A DNA stretch of 64,000 nt, from NCBI RefSeq assembly GCF_002994745.2, contig NC_037090.1, positions 28,936,501 through 29,000,500 of the forward strand. Direction: 5' to 3'. A program made the translations under genes and the position numbers. The notes under the pieces were generated by a model, which was not told the DNA's origin, ran no database searches, and saw only the letters and a list, made by a program, of their open reading frames with translations. Each line of letters opens with the position of its first letter. Position 1 is the first letter of the stretch. Positions 23,081 to 35,800 of the stretch are shown here, in pieces. The DNA is from Rosa chinensis (Eukaryota > Streptophyta > Magnoliopsida > Rosales > Rosaceae).

Positions 23081-23650
23081 CTGTCCTCCCCATAAATTTA
23101 AGCACATGCACATTAGAATTATGGGAGAATTTTGTTGTCAAAAAAAAAAAAAAAAAGCACAGGCACATTAGAATTCAGTTAAATATATGAGTGCATCGCA
23201 TACACTCGTATTACAGGTGGCACGGAAAAATTGTGCGCATCGCATTTCAATGATGCAATTTCGTTGTTCACATATTTTTCGTGAAGGAAACTAGGTGGTT
23301 GATGCATTGGCCAATTTTGGAGCTTTAGGTATGGGCTTTACTTGGTTTGATTCATCTCCAAGCTTCGTTAATCAATTTTGTTTAAGAGATAAGTTGGGTC
23401 TCTCTAGTTTTTGTTTTAGATGATTTCTTTTGTTTTGGAAGGTAAGATGTGGTCTGTCATTCCTCATCCGTAGTACTTACATCTGGGAGGTGTAGGATAT
23501 GTCCTCTCCTCTTACTTGTATGTATTTCCCTTTTTTTTTTTTAATAAAAATAAAAATGAGTGCAATTAATTTTCTTGTTAACTAGTTGTGACATGGTAGC
23601 TAGGGAAAAACCTATAAGATGTAAAAAGGAAATTGAACTGGAGATCAAAC
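23081..23650. other. Intron 3 of the broken patatin copy
   Basis: Noncoding. It contains an A-run near 23140-23156 and duplicated GGCACATTAGAATT-type text near 23106 and 23162, perhaps an old TE edge. Confidence 0.4.
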
Positions 23651-24072
23651 CTTGAAGCTGGAAAAGATAGCTGGCTGGTTCCTGGGATTTGGCCTCTTAT
23701 TCCATCGCCATCGATGCTCAGAACAGTGACTAGGTTTCCGTAGGTTGGGGCCTGTAATGCCATACTTCCAGTTCGTTCCATCATATATCAGAGTATGTAT
23801 AGAAAGAGAGCCAACTGAATTCGTAAGATATATATATAGCTTGAACTGGATCTGATCGATCTGCGCTGATGATTTTCCATTTGAGAGTAGTAGCTAAGGG
23901 TATCTATATAGATCGACTAGCCCATACAGTTCCCATGCATGTTCCTGGAAAAGACCATATTGCTAAACGTTTTAATTGAGCTAGCCAGCAAGCATGATTG
24001 CAAGCAAACATATATAACTCGATCAGATAGATATAACCAACATCAGCATTCTGATCTCATATATATATATAT

Positions 24073-24476
24073 ATACGAAAATGTTCTGAAGAGGACGTCT
24101 GCAACCCAGAAAAAGTGCGGACGTCGCTCCTCTGGCCTCGATCGAGCGGCGACGGCGCGGTGCGGCTTGCCGGAGGGACGCCGGGGGTCGTGCGGAGGGG
24201 TATGCAGTGCGGTGGAGTCGCCGGCGACGATTATGCGGTGCTGCACAGAACCTGCAACTGCAGGTGAGGTGGCTGCCTAGAAACCGGCAAGCCCGACCTC
24301 CTCCGACCTCGAACGCCGCCCAAAAGAGGTCTAGGACGCCTCCGGCCTCCCTCCAGCCAGCCCCACTCCGCCGCCGTCGCCTGGAACCCGCCTGCTGCGT
24401 CGCGTCGCCTGGAACCCGCCTACTGTGTTGACGTCCGCACTTTAGCGAAGTGCGGACGTCCGCTTCAGTACCCGTT

Positions 24477-24482
<6 letters not shown>
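24073..24482. mobile_element. GC-rich TIR element (GCGGACGTC family) within TA repeats
   Basis: The ends are inverted: CTGAAGAGGACGTCTGCA at the left and, reverse-complemented, CTGAAGCGGACGTCCGCA at the right, extending outward into TATAC. The interior is strikingly GC-rich against AT-rich flanks. TA microsatellites abut both sides (24059-24075 and 24479-24526). The ORFs inside are by-products of high GC. No transposase. Confidence 0.65.
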
Positions 24483-24526
<44 letters not shown>

Positions 24527-24529
<3 letters not shown>

Positions 24530-24790
24530 TTTGGAGATCCAATTAGAGCCATATTAATATAAACTCATTTTCACAAAACAGAAATAGTAGGAATAATACC
24601 TAGCAATAAAATCTTGTGGATAATAAGGAGAACAATGGCTAATTAAGCAACAAGATTTTCTGGAGTTTTTATTTATGTTGGAGATATGTTTATTGAGTTA
24701 CGTACGCATAATTAGGAAACTCGGACCTGAAACAGTGTACGTAACAGAAGAGCAAAAGATGTTTTATTTTATATCATAAGAGATAACATA
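24527..24790. other. 3' flank of the PMEI gene
   Basis: AT-rich. It holds the likely 3' untranslated region of the minus-strand inhibitor gene. No separate feature is recognised. Confidence 0.4.
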
Positions 24791-25315
24791 TCAAGGCAAT
24801 TGCCCCGCCACTGCTCCAGCCACTGCCGCAATATTCTCGACATCTTTGTTCAAATTAGTAAGAGGAGACCTGCCTTTAAAAGCTTCCTCGCATGACCTTG
24901 CAGTATCGGGAGTGAGACTCATGCTTGAGGTTGCAATATGAGAAGAGAAACCCCGCTTAAGCGTATCCCTGGCTCCTTGAACATATGAATTTAAAATTAC
25001 ATTGTACATATCATGACAATGATTTAAGGCAGTATCTTTTGGGCTTTGTTTAAGCAACTCATTAATTCTGTTCATTGTTGTAGTTGCTTTGGAGCCAACT
25101 GCATCAATAGCTACGATAGCTAAACCTCTAAGATCTTTACCGGGGCTAGATTTGAGAATTGAGGTACAAAGGTTGTAATCCGGTGTTTTTCTACACGTTT
25201 GGTCAATGAGTTTCTCATCCATCGGAAAGAAAACACTGCTGCATTGGCCTATTGGAAGAAGCAGAAGTGAACAAACAAGTTGAACTAGAAATATGGAGAT
25301 TAAACTATCCTTCAT
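24791..25315 (-). CDS. Plant invertase/pectin methylesterase inhibitor (PMEI) domain protein, 174 aa
   Basis: Single-exon ORF with ATG at 25315 and stop near 24791. A hydrophobic signal peptide (about residues 1-25, FLVQLVCSLLLLPIG) indicates secretion to the apoplast or vacuole. The mature part has the four conserved cysteines of the family, Cys41 and Cys50 (CRKTPDYNLC) and Cys100 and Cys142 (SCEEAF), which form two disulfides around a four-helix bundle. Length is normal for the family. Whether it inhibits invertase or pectin methylesterase cannot be told from sequence. A TATA-like TATTTATA lies near 25412-25420 on the minus strand, about 100 bp upstream of the ATG. Confidence 0.93.
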   Translation of the reverse strand: MKDSLISIFLVQLVCSLLLLPIGQCSSVFFPMDEKLIDQTCRKTPDYNLCTSILKSSPGKDLRGLAIVAIDAVGSKATTTMNRINELLKQSPKDTALNHCHDMYNVILNSYVQGARDTLKRGFSSHIATSSMSLTPDTARSCEEAFKGRSPLTNLNKDVENIAAVAGAVAGQLP

Positions 25316-25429
25316 CTTTCGAGGACTTTTTAATTAATTGGTATAATCTTTTGAGGAATTTGGATTTGATAATTTTGTTGAATTGCCAATGGTGTGAGTC
25401 TCTTTCACCAGGTATAAATAAAGAAAAGA

Positions 25430-28348
25430 GAAAGAGAAATTCCCTGTAACCATTAAGCGGGCAATTAAGTATGCACATTCATTCAAATTAATTAGCGCAT
25501 TTGTTAAAATTAAGAATATCCAGTGTTGACGTTTTTGCGGATTATAGATTTGAAATAATACTATATATAGTAGCACTAATTTAGGAAAAGAATCAACTGA
25601 TCCATTTAACACAATGTCGCTGATTTATGATTCATTTTACGATACATATTAACCAAAAGAAAATAAAAGGAAAATCCAGTGGAAAATCAAACTCTATTTG
25701 TGAAATATATATTTGACTTTTATAACCGTCTTTAGATCTAAAATTCAATTCCTCTTAATTACCATAAAAAAAAAAATCAATTCCTCTTAAAAGAGGAAAA
25801 AAAAAAAAAATAGATGCACAATTAGTCCTAACATTTACAATTGCATCTTTGACTCTCATAATGTTACAGTATGTGGGACCGCCATAGCTCCGCCGCTCAC
25901 GGTCACGGGATCGTCTCTGTTAGGTAATTTACGTCATCCTAGACTGGGTTGAAGGCTCTATTCTGATTTAGACTAAAAACCCTAATTTCTATTGTTCAAA
26001 TTGGTTTGGAGAATCTGCGTTTTTGAGTTTGAAGAGGAGAGCCTGGAGCTGAGGTTTCGATTAAGTCACCCTTGAAGAAGAAATGGTAAGGACACTCTGC
26101 AGTTTCTGTTTTGGATACGAAAGTTGGTGATGGGTTGATTGTTGATTTTGTTCTACATGTTAGGGGTTTGAATGGTTGATGGTGTTTTGGTGCAGCCATG
26201 TTAAATCGACTTCTAGTTTTGGATAGAAGAATGGTAAGGGACTGCATCTTGGATCTATTTGGCTATGTTCTTTGTAGTGGTCGAAAGTGTGTGGTTATGT
26301 TGAGTAAATAGAATGAGTTATGGTTATGCTGCTTGTGAATCGGCTTATTGAATAGAGGAGAATTGTCTTGAGAAATAAAAAGGATGAATTTGTTGTCAAC
26401 GTCGAAATGTAAAATAAGAATGGAATCGGTGGTTTGGTCAAATGCTTGAGAAAAGTGGTAAATAAGAATGGACCGGTTTTGGATAAGTGAATTATTATGT
26501 GGGATGTTCAATTGAAGGTCAGTGAATAGAAATATTCCAAACCTATCATATCCCGAATTTATCGTATAATGAAATGATTCGAGAATGGTGGTTGCTATTT
26601 AATTGCTTAAGGTTTAAAAGCTAAATGAAATGAGGTCAAACCGGTTGACAGAAACTTTAACATGGAAAAAAGAAAAATGTGATCACCATATCCCGAATGA
26701 GCGTTACTACGTTAAGTGAATCGTTCGGGAATGGTAGTCGTCATTTGTTTTCTTATAGTAGTAATGCTAAACAATTTTTGGGTCAAAGTGCTAAGTATAA
26801 TCACCATATCCTAAATGATTCAAATGCTACATCATTTGGATTATTTGGGAATGGATGATAAGTTTTAACGACTAAAAGAAAATTCGATGGGCTTCAAGGA
26901 AGTTAAATAAATACTTTGGTTGCTCGGTTAATTGAGTTATAGTGTAGTCAATGTACTCATTGATTTAATTTTATTTCAAAGAACTCGAGCGTGTGCACAT
27001 GGATTTGGACAAATGATCGAAAGTCGGGAACGAACCCGAATGTAGACGAGCACTCCATATCCAGGTAGGGTGAGCTGTCCCTTCCTTGTTAGAGGCTTTT
27101 CGATATATGTGGAATGCTATTCTAAGATAGTATGTTGCCTGCAAGAACGATTTTGGTTGTTCATTAGTCAATGCCTCGTGATACATGTGTTTTCAGAACT
27201 GATAATTGCTAATTGCGAAAACCGAGGCTAGACTTGCATGTTGAGATACTGTACCCTTGTATGTTTGTACTTGTGACCTGGAAGTGAATGGGACCTAGAC
27301 GCGTAGATTCCTAGGGATCCCATGGTGTCGATAACCGTGAACCTCTGGAGGGGGCCGTGCTCCTATGTTTTTCGAGGAAGAGTGAGTACAGACAGTGAAC
27401 CAGTCATAGGAGACTCAGGGCCAAGAAATGGACACTTTCACTACTTGTAGTCACCAAGACTACAGAGTAGTTGGCCGGTTCTCGAAGGATGACGAACCAG
27501 GTTGGTCACTGATTTGTTTGAGTTTAGCCGGCAGGTAAGTATCTCGGAGCTCCAAATTGTGTGAAGCATACTACATATGCTTTATAAAAGAAATAAATGT
27601 TTGTGGTTGCCTCTTTTTAAAGTATTTTAGATAAACGTGCACAATATTATGTAGTAAATATTTTCAATCATATTATTATTTTCAAACCTAGCATGGTTGG
27701 GTCAGCCCCTATTGGGCATGCGAGGACGAAATCTCACCCCTACAACAGTGTGCAGGTTTCGAGTATGTGGTCGGGGAGCATACGGAGGAGGCACATGGCT
27801 CGGCTTGGCACAATTCTCGTTGACTTTATTAAAAGAGGGTTTTGGTCCCTTATCATATTTTGAATTAGCTTTGATTTACTTTTTATTTATTTCCTATTCG
27901 TTTAAAAATATATATATATATATATATATATATTCCGGGAGACCCGTAACCCTGGGGCGCGTCTCCCAAGCTTGTAGTTACTTAGTGATTTGTTTTATTT
28001 TCCAAATTGGGCTCCGTTTGCAAGCCCAAAACTTGTAGCCCATTTCAAATTCCGCTTTTGAAAATGTGTTGTTTGGTTACTAGAGCGACTTGTCCAAGAA
28101 AGTGTTTTGGAAACCAACAGTTTGTACCCAAAAGGCCTTGCGATTTCGGGTTGATGAGTTATCGGGATGTTATTTGTGACATGTCGATTTCTCATTGGCT
28201 CGGGGTCGCAGTGTTGTGGGACCCCTCTCTCGGGTCACCACTTTTCCGGTTTTTTTTTTCTTGGCGGATTTGCTGCCGGTCCGGCTATTTATTGGTCGGT
28301 TCCTGGGGTGTTAGTTCCGGTTCCTGGAGCCATGGATCAAGGCGCTAC
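25430..28348. other. Unassigned repeat-like DNA left of the chromovirus LTR
   Basis: No gene is supported. Text such as GGCATGCGAGGACGAAAT and GTGTGCAGGTTTCGAG (27700-27770) has the look of Ty3/gypsy LTR or UTR sequence, and a TA run lies at 27910-27931. Short ORFs lack domains. The stretch just left of 28349 may continue the copia internal sequence interrupted by the LTR insertion. Confidence 0.4.
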
Positions 28349-31300
28349 TGTCATGCCCCTAATTTTACACACATGAAAATCGATATATAATCCCATAATT
28401 ACATATGCATGAATGTTCAGCCATCAATACAAAATACCGTACCTGGAACCTTTTTCCCTTTTAACCCAAGTACATATTGATGCCCTGAACCCACTATCTC
28501 AATATTGACCCGCTCCATAGAGTCATATATTACATAAGCTTACGAATTAAATTGTCAACAACAAAATAAAACGTAAATGCCGCTCAGAGTTAACTATACA
28601 ACGGAAGTCCTTATCGACGGTAAAGTTACAAAAATGGCTTCCTACCGTAAAGCTGCAAAGGCACTACCTCAGCTTCAGCCCTGATTATCCTAACCTGTAG
28701 GATTAACCCCTACACCATTTGAATAGTGTACCGGGTTGCCACACAACAAATCCGGTAAGCTTTTTCAAGCCCGTATGAGTAACTCAAAATATACATGCAC
28801 AACTCACTCCAAAACAAGGAAAAGAACTCGCGCTTTGATTCCTTAAAACACGAAATAAGGGAGAATAACTCACACTTTAATTTCCTTCCAAATCGAAATA
28901 AAAGAAAGCAACTCACACCTTGTTTCCTTTTAAAACAAAACATAGAAAACAACTCACACTTGAATTCTATCAATAAAACATAGAAAGCAACTCACTCCTT
29001 GATTTCTATCAGTAAAACATAGAAAACAACTCAAACCTTGTTTCCTATCAAATGTACCATAATCGTACCATAGAAAGCAACTCACACCTTGATTTCTATC
29101 AATAAAACATAGAAAACAACTCACACCTTGAATTATATCAATTGTACCATAAGCGTACCATAGAAAGCAACTCACACCTTGATTTCTATCAAAACGTTAA
29201 TAAGGAAAACAACTCACACCTTGTCCCCTTAAAAACCATTAATAAGGAAGCAACTCACACCTTGTTCTCTAAAAATACGTAATGTCATGAGTTGTCAATA
29301 ACCAATTCCCGTTACCCCACGCTTGGAGCAAAACATTAAAGGAGTCACACTGGACCGAAAATGTTACACAAATAGCAACACTTTTGAAAACAATCGAAAT
29401 TACATTTCCATAATCATTGTTTTCCGAAAAGCCATAACACAAAACAATAAGGAGCATCAATTCATGCATATTGTTTTCATACCCAAATCTCAACGTTTTT
29501 CTCAAATCTCAACACTTTTCAAAAAAAATCGAAATCAATCATTTCCACAATCATTTGTTTTCCAAAAGCCACACCCCAAAACAATAAAAAGCATCATTTC
29601 ATGCATATTGTTTTCATAAATCCACAAACCACCAAAACATATATATTTCACGTAAATATATATCTATATGTAGTCATCCGCTCAGGAATGCCTACTAATA
29701 CCAACTATAGTTTGCATTTAATAAATAACTCTCAAAACAATAAGGGTATTCCTGTTCGTGAATGAACTTCGTGAGATTACTCACCTCGAAACTCTCGCTG
29801 CGTCTTCTATACAGAACTGAACTAACACTCTCACCAACAACTTGTCCAATTCACCTTTTAGAAGCACCTATTCACCAATGATCTCAAATCAGTAACGATT
29901 CACATTTGATTTAAGTTCGAAACCGCTGTTTTAAACTAAAATCCCCAAAGTGGCGCCAATTGAGGCAAAACCACATCCGAGACCACCCAATGTCTCCAGA
30001 ATACATCTACGATCGATGTGACCAAACCACAAGTCGATCGGACGCTTGAATCCTCACGGAACGAATAATTTCACCGATATGAAACGGAAAAAATCATAAC
30101 AATTCCATACGAACTCCAAAATTTGCATATTATATATCGAAACGCTCGTATCAACGAGTAGAACATATATAATACCAAAAAAAGGCCGGAACACGGCCGG
30201 AACGCCGCCACAGGGGGTGGCGCACTGCCGCCGGCCAAAACTCAATATTTCATAAAACTCCCAACATCAAAGTTCTTCATCTAAGCATGCTTGTGAACTT
30301 TCATAACTAGCTCGAAGTTAGAAAACAAGCATAAAGGAGGCTGAGGTGAACCAAGTTTCTATCAAGCCGTGAACAGTAATTCGGACTGAGTTGAACCAAG
30401 TTTCACGTGAATCGATCCAAACAACCACCAAGGATCGATCAAGGAGGCTGCTCTGAAGGCCGTGAACAGTAATCCAGACACTGAGTTGAACCAAGTTTCA
30501 CGTGAATCGATCCAAACAACCACCAAGGATCGATCAAGGAGGCTGCTCTGAGCTCAACCAAGAAGACTTGAAGCCTCGCCGATGTCGGAACAAGGATTTC
30601 CAACCGGGTCCGAAATCCTCAAACTGTATCGCCTTACAACGCCGCCGTAGAGGAGAATCGACGCTAGAGGACACCAGAGGGACGACCAGACGGAGGAGAC
30701 GATCCTATCTGGAAAGTTTCGTCACCGGAGACCGCCGCAGTTTGCCGGAAAAGTCGGGTCGGATCTTCCGGGTTCGGGTCGGGTCAAAAGGGTTTCTTTG
30801 ATTCTGAAGGTGCAGCCGAGAGAGAAGAGAGAGGAAGTGAGTTTCCGAAAAAGGAAACCAAATGAAAATAGTAAGTTTCCAACTTGGGAAACTTCTGTTT
30901 ATACCAAAATGGAAATTACTTCCAATGGCCATAACTTTCTCATACTGTTTCTGGTGGCTTTCTCCGGGTACCTCACACAGAATGCTATACCGCCTGGGGC
31001 ATCGATCCAACTCCTAAATCTTGTATCAAGAACACAACATTAGAGGGATAAACTGTACCAGACGGTTTATACCTCTCCGATGTCTGAGTGAGAAACTAAT
31101 AGATGTATGGAGATCAAATTGTGTATATAGGAGTTATTACCCGTAAAAGGTGGTTGTGCTAATGTCTTTATACTCAAGCATGGGAAAGGAGTTTCCCTTA
31201 TCCTTGATGTGGGACACAGTTTCTTCTAATGCCATATCAGCCTTCTTGTTGTGTAAATAGATGGGCTGTGCTGCCTTGCCCCGGGCCCTGGCTGCCCAGG

Positions 31301-31682
31301 GTGGCATCCCATGTGAGGCCCGCCATGGTGGGTCGTGAACCCGGCCCATGGCGTAGTACCTGGGAGTACCGATGGGGCTCAGAGGCTAGTGCTAAACTTA
31401 GTTGAGACTCCCCAGTATGTACACATACGAATTCCGATTCTCGCGTTCTACATATCCACGAACTCGTATCGACGCGCTCTACAACTTTCATGAAGGAAGT
31501 TTTCGGAGAATCCCAACGTATAAAAAGTCAACCTTTGGCAACCCCCCTAAAACCATACTTTCCGAATAAAAATTCATCCGAAACACTTCCGCTCCATCCA
31601 TGAGCCACGAAACCGTCCAATGACCACAATTTAGATTTCGGAAAATCCTCAGAAAATAAATACGAATTTCCGGGGTATCACA
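28349..31682 (-). mobile_element. Chromovirus-like solo LTR, about 2.85 kb without nested insert
   Basis: On the minus strand it starts TGTGATACCCCGG (31682) and ends GGGGCATGACA (28349), giving the expected short inverted ends. Flanks GCTAC (28344-28348) and GCTAT (31683-31687) are a 5-bp target duplication with one change. No gag-pol is present, so it reads as a solo LTR. It holds short imperfect repeats at 28840-29270 (CAACTCACACCTTG every 35-70 bp). A Tat LTR is nested at 30946-31423. Confidence 0.8.
30946..31423 (-). mobile_element. Tat-type solo LTR, 478 bp, nested
   Basis: Plus-strand ends TGTTTCTGGTGGCTTTC and AGTATGTACA match the LTRs at 56273-56748 and 58450-58925. A perfect 5-bp target duplication, CATAC, flanks it (30941-30945 and 31424-31428). 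There is no internal sequence, so recombination between LTRs probably removed it. It interrupts the longer chromovirus-like LTR. Confidence 0.93.
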
Positions 31683-31942
31683 GCTATGTCTAGCAAAATA
31701 TGGTTTCAATTGGAGTTCAGAAAGATGGTGAACCGATGAAATATTTGCTGCGGGTGCTTTGGAGCTTTCGGTTGCCGGTTCGGTTGGTTTCCGGCCGGTT
31801 ATGGTAGTTCTGCCACCAGTTCTGGATTCTTGGGGTCGAGGGCTCTAAGGTGTGACGCGGAGACAGAAAAGGCTTCAAGTTTTTATATTTCAATTTAGGG
31901 TTTGACTATTTGTTTCAGGGTTAGGGCTTCGTGCTGATAACG

Positions 31943-32159
31943 TGTTTTAGAGAAACGAAATTGAGAGGAAATTGCTGTGTATTCTCATTGATAATAGGGG
32001 CCTCTTTATATAGAGGATTACAATGCATAGAATCTTAATCATACAAGGAAAGTAATCCTACATTAAATAGGAATCTAGATCCTTCTAATTTAACCCTATT
32101 ACCACTAGGTCAAGTAACGTAGAGTTTGGGCCAAACACAAATTAGGGTTTACTTGAACA
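31943..32159 (-). mobile_element. Ty1/copia LTR with adjacent primer-site-like sequence, 217 bp
   Basis: On the minus strand it starts TGTTCAAGTAAACCC (32159) and ends CTAAAACA (31943), followed by CGTTATCAGCACGAAG, a primer-site-like stretch. It is near-identical in layout to the LTR at 32606-32823. As a 5' LTR its internal region would run left to 31688 and then be broken by the chromovirus LTR. The 3' LTR of this element was not found. Confidence 0.75.
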
Positions 32160-32605
32160 AAATTTTGATTTTTTTTTTTTTGCAATCAAGTTGAATACAA
32201 CAAAAAACCTTTTTGTTTTTATCTGCTACAAAGTTAAATGCTCCAACCATAACATGATTTCCTTTTTGCTTCATCTCAAATATTGTATGCTTCATACACT
32301 GTAACATCATATTAGGTAATTCCACAATATCTGATATATGGATTGCATGTGGAAAGGGAACAACACGTACACATACAATAACCATGTGATGAAGTACGAA
32401 AATCATTTCCAAAATTCATGTACTTGGGAGAAATATTGTATGATCTTAAATGAAAGCAGTTCAACCAGCTAGATCGAACCACATCATAGTAGCTTTTATA
32501 TTCGTTTTGTTGTATTTGTTCATTTTCATTCACAGGGTTTTGGTTTTACGTGCCCTGCCCCACCCCCTTGTAATTTTCTAATTATTAAAAAAAGTAAATC
32601 ATATT
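32160..32605. other. Spacer between two copia LTRs
   Basis: 446 bp of host or older TE sequence. Minus-strand ORFs here give no recognisable domain. Confidence 0.4.
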
Positions 32606-32823
32606 TGTTTTAGGGAATCAGAAATTGAGAGAAATTTGCTGTGTATTCTCATTGATAATAAGGGCCTATTTATATAGAGGATTACAATGTATAGAATTTC
32701 AATCATACAAGGAAAGTAATCGTACATTGAATAGGAATCTAGATCCTTCTCATTTAACCCTATTACTACTAGGTCAAGTAACCTAGAGTTTGGGCCAAAC
32801 ACAAATTAGGGTTTACTTGAACA

Positions 32824-35800
32824 CTCCCCATTGTGTTACCCAAACGCGGTGCTTCTCTTGTTGCCTCATTAAAAACCTTGCTGAGTAACAAAAACCCAGT
32901 GGGACAAAAATAACCTCGGTCGAAGGGGAAAAAGAGCACAACACACCCTTCACGTTTCGAGACCATACATGTAGACACCTCCCCTTGATGTCTGCATCTC
33001 CCCTTGATGACTACGGTAATTGGAGTTCAGATAACTTCCGCAAACGATGCTACCAACATGTTTCTCGAAAGTGGAATTTAGGCAATGACTTAGTAAGCAA
33101 GTCTACCATACTGTCCTCAGATTGAACCTAGTTCACTTTGATCTTTGAGGAGAATCTGTTGTTGCTGATTATGCTTGGTGTTGTCGCTTTTGATGTAGCC
33201 TTTGTTTCATTTGTTTAAAGCAAGCAACATTATTCTAAATGCTCGTAGGCTCATCTGTGTTAGACTTCAAACCACAATTGTTCGAACATGCATAATTATG
33301 GATCCAATCCATAAACATTCACGAACCACTTCGTGAAGAGAAATAATCTCTGCATGGTTCGAAGAGGTAGCGACTAAGGTCTATTATGTAGATCTCCAAG
33401 ATATCACGGTCTTTTCTTATGGTGAACACTTAACCAGTTTAGGAATGACCTTTATGTGGGTCCGAGAGATACCCAACATCAGCAAAACCTTCCAAAACAC
33501 ATGTCGTTTTGGGATGGGGATAGAGGAAGCAGGCCAGTGTTGGCGGCGTTCCTAGTGTGTGATGGGTCCGAATCCATCATCTCTCTGTCTGTAGGGATAA
33601 AGCATGCCCATATTAGTCGTACATCTTTAGTATCAAAAGATATCTTTTACACCAATCCAATGACGTCTCGTTGGCGCAGAGCTATATCTAACTAACAAGT
33701 TCACAACATATGAGATGCCCGGTCTTGTGTGTTGGGGTAAGTACAATAATGTGCCTATTGTACTTCATGTAAGACACTTCTGCCTCAAGCGCATCTTCGT
33801 CATCATCCTTCAGACAAAGAGGATCATTTTCAGGATCAAGACTACGAATGATCATGGGGGTGCTTGAAAGGTTTGACCTTGTCAAAATGCCTAAGCATCA
33901 ATCAACACGATGCTCAAGTTCCAAACCGAGACATAATCATGTTCTCCCAAAATCCTTTATCTCAAACTGGGATTTCAAGTGTTTAGCGGTTTCCCTTAAC
34001 TCTTTAAGGGCATCCAATGAAGATCATGTCCAACATGAACCGCGATAGAATTCGAAACTTGTTATGGAAATGCATGGGAATATCCCTTCCCAATCAAGTA
34101 GTGATTTTAGCGAGCGTTTCAACCTCTTTGTAAACGCACTCCGTGGTCTAGAGTCACTTGACTTGGGTAAATAAAGTTCACCATGAACCTTCATATATAT
34201 TCCGTATCTAGATCCCTAAGGAGATATGTAGTGACCACATTTGTAAGCTGCATGATCAGTTATTTGGATACTACCAAACTGACAGGGTAGTGGAGTGCAA
34301 TGACATCCATTATGAGAGAATATGTCTCATCGTAGTCAATTCCAGGGTGTTTTGTGAGAAGCCTTGCGCCATAAGGCTAGATTGTCATCTCTTTTTCTCA
34401 TCACGCTTTCTAATGAAGACCCATTAGTCAATAGGTTTTATGTTAGGAGGTGTTAGGGTCACTAGCTCAAAAACCTTCCTCTTCGTTAGAGAATCCAACT
34501 TAACTTGGATCGCATCTTTCCATTTAGGCCAAATTTCTCTACGTTGGCATTCATTCATCAACGGAGTGTGGTTCGATATCATCGGACTCAACAAACTCAT
34601 GCGCAATGAAATGCGCAACTACATCATCAATTATGATGGAGTTTCTTTCCCACGTCTCATGTACACTAGTGTAAGTTTCATAGAGCTCTATATTCTCAGG
34701 AATAGGTTCTGACGTTGAGGCATCCTCCAACGATAATCATAACCCGGAAGATACTCATGAGACAGATTTTGAGTGTTGATGATCCAAGGATTGGTCTGTG
34801 CCAAAGTATCATTCGAACCCACAGGCCTTCCACTCATCCTAGTTGGGGCCATGGCCTATAACACCAAAGTGCCACTCTCTTTGGCGTTGGCGCCATACCT
34901 ACCTCCATGTAGGGTGGCGCTACATCCTCTAGTAGGGACGTACTTCCTTGCAGGCATATTTGCAGCAAATGTGTGATCTCGTCACTTTAGAAAGGATCGA
35001 GATGATACATAGTGGGAACAGACTACGACAATTCCTGTCGTTCATGCTGAACATCTGTGTTCTTATCTCCCCCGAACGACGGGAAGACTGTCGCATCAAA
35101 GTGAAATATGCAAATCTAGTGGTAAAGAGATCGCCTAGCAAGGGCATTAAGTGGTGGACGATTGTTGGAGTGGAAAATCCAATGTAGTTGCCTATTCGTC
35201 TGTAAGGACCCATTATAGAGCGTTGTGGCTGTGCAATTGGCACATAAATGGCACACTCAAATATTTGTAAGTACAATTCTTATGCCCAGTCATTAGCTGT
35301 AACGCAGAGGTAGATTGAGTGGCGGTGGGTCGTAGACTAATTAGCATAGCTGCATGCGATATTGCATCACCCCAAGCGGATGTAGGGAGATTTGGTGCGC
35401 ATTACCAATGTCCGTACTATCATCGTAATCGTTTCCGCAAGACCAATTGGGTGTGTTTATGGGAATATAATGTCCAACATTAGTCCCAATGCAATACCAT
35501 CGAAAGTCTTCGATGTAAACTCGCTAGCATCGTCAAGTTCAATTGACAAAATAGGATGATCCGAGGAGTGAGCCCGTTGTCATATGATATGTGCTAGGAG
35601 TGTAGCATAAGTAGCATTTATAGGTGGACAATGTAACCAGCGTGTTTGCGTGTCAACTAACATCATGAGATATTTAAACGTCCACAAGTTGGTTAAACTA
35701 GTCCACAGAATCCCCATGGATTCGATGTAGGAACAAAATGAGTATTTTCATATCCTTTGCATAAGACGGTCTAAGTCCTAATTTCTCGAAGGAACAGGCT

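Larger units (their letters stand above)
21392..23784 (-). pseudogene. Patatin-like phospholipase with internal deletion (exon 1-3 fusion)
   Basis: Exon 1 starts at 23784 (two adjacent ATGs) and encodes a DGDGIR loop where the intact gene has DGGGIR. After PGT it jumps straight into the end of exon 3 (QPAIFSSF in another frame), ending at 23651 before a GT. The later exons are intact in length: 23080-22919, 22839-22537, 22454-22282, 21530-21392 (TAG). The deletion removes the rest of exon 1, all of exon 2 with the GTSTGG serine, and most of exon 3. The fused exon is out of phase. The C-terminus differs from the intact gene (46 codons after the last junction). A LINE sits in the last intron. 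Confidence 0.9.

Noticed and set aside
24043..24431. GC-rich ORFs on both strands
   Set aside because: High GC inside a TIR element keeps frames open by chance; no domain.
32149..32533. Transposase-like ORFs between the copia LTRs
   Set aside because: No conserved catalytic or zinc-finger pattern could be recognised.
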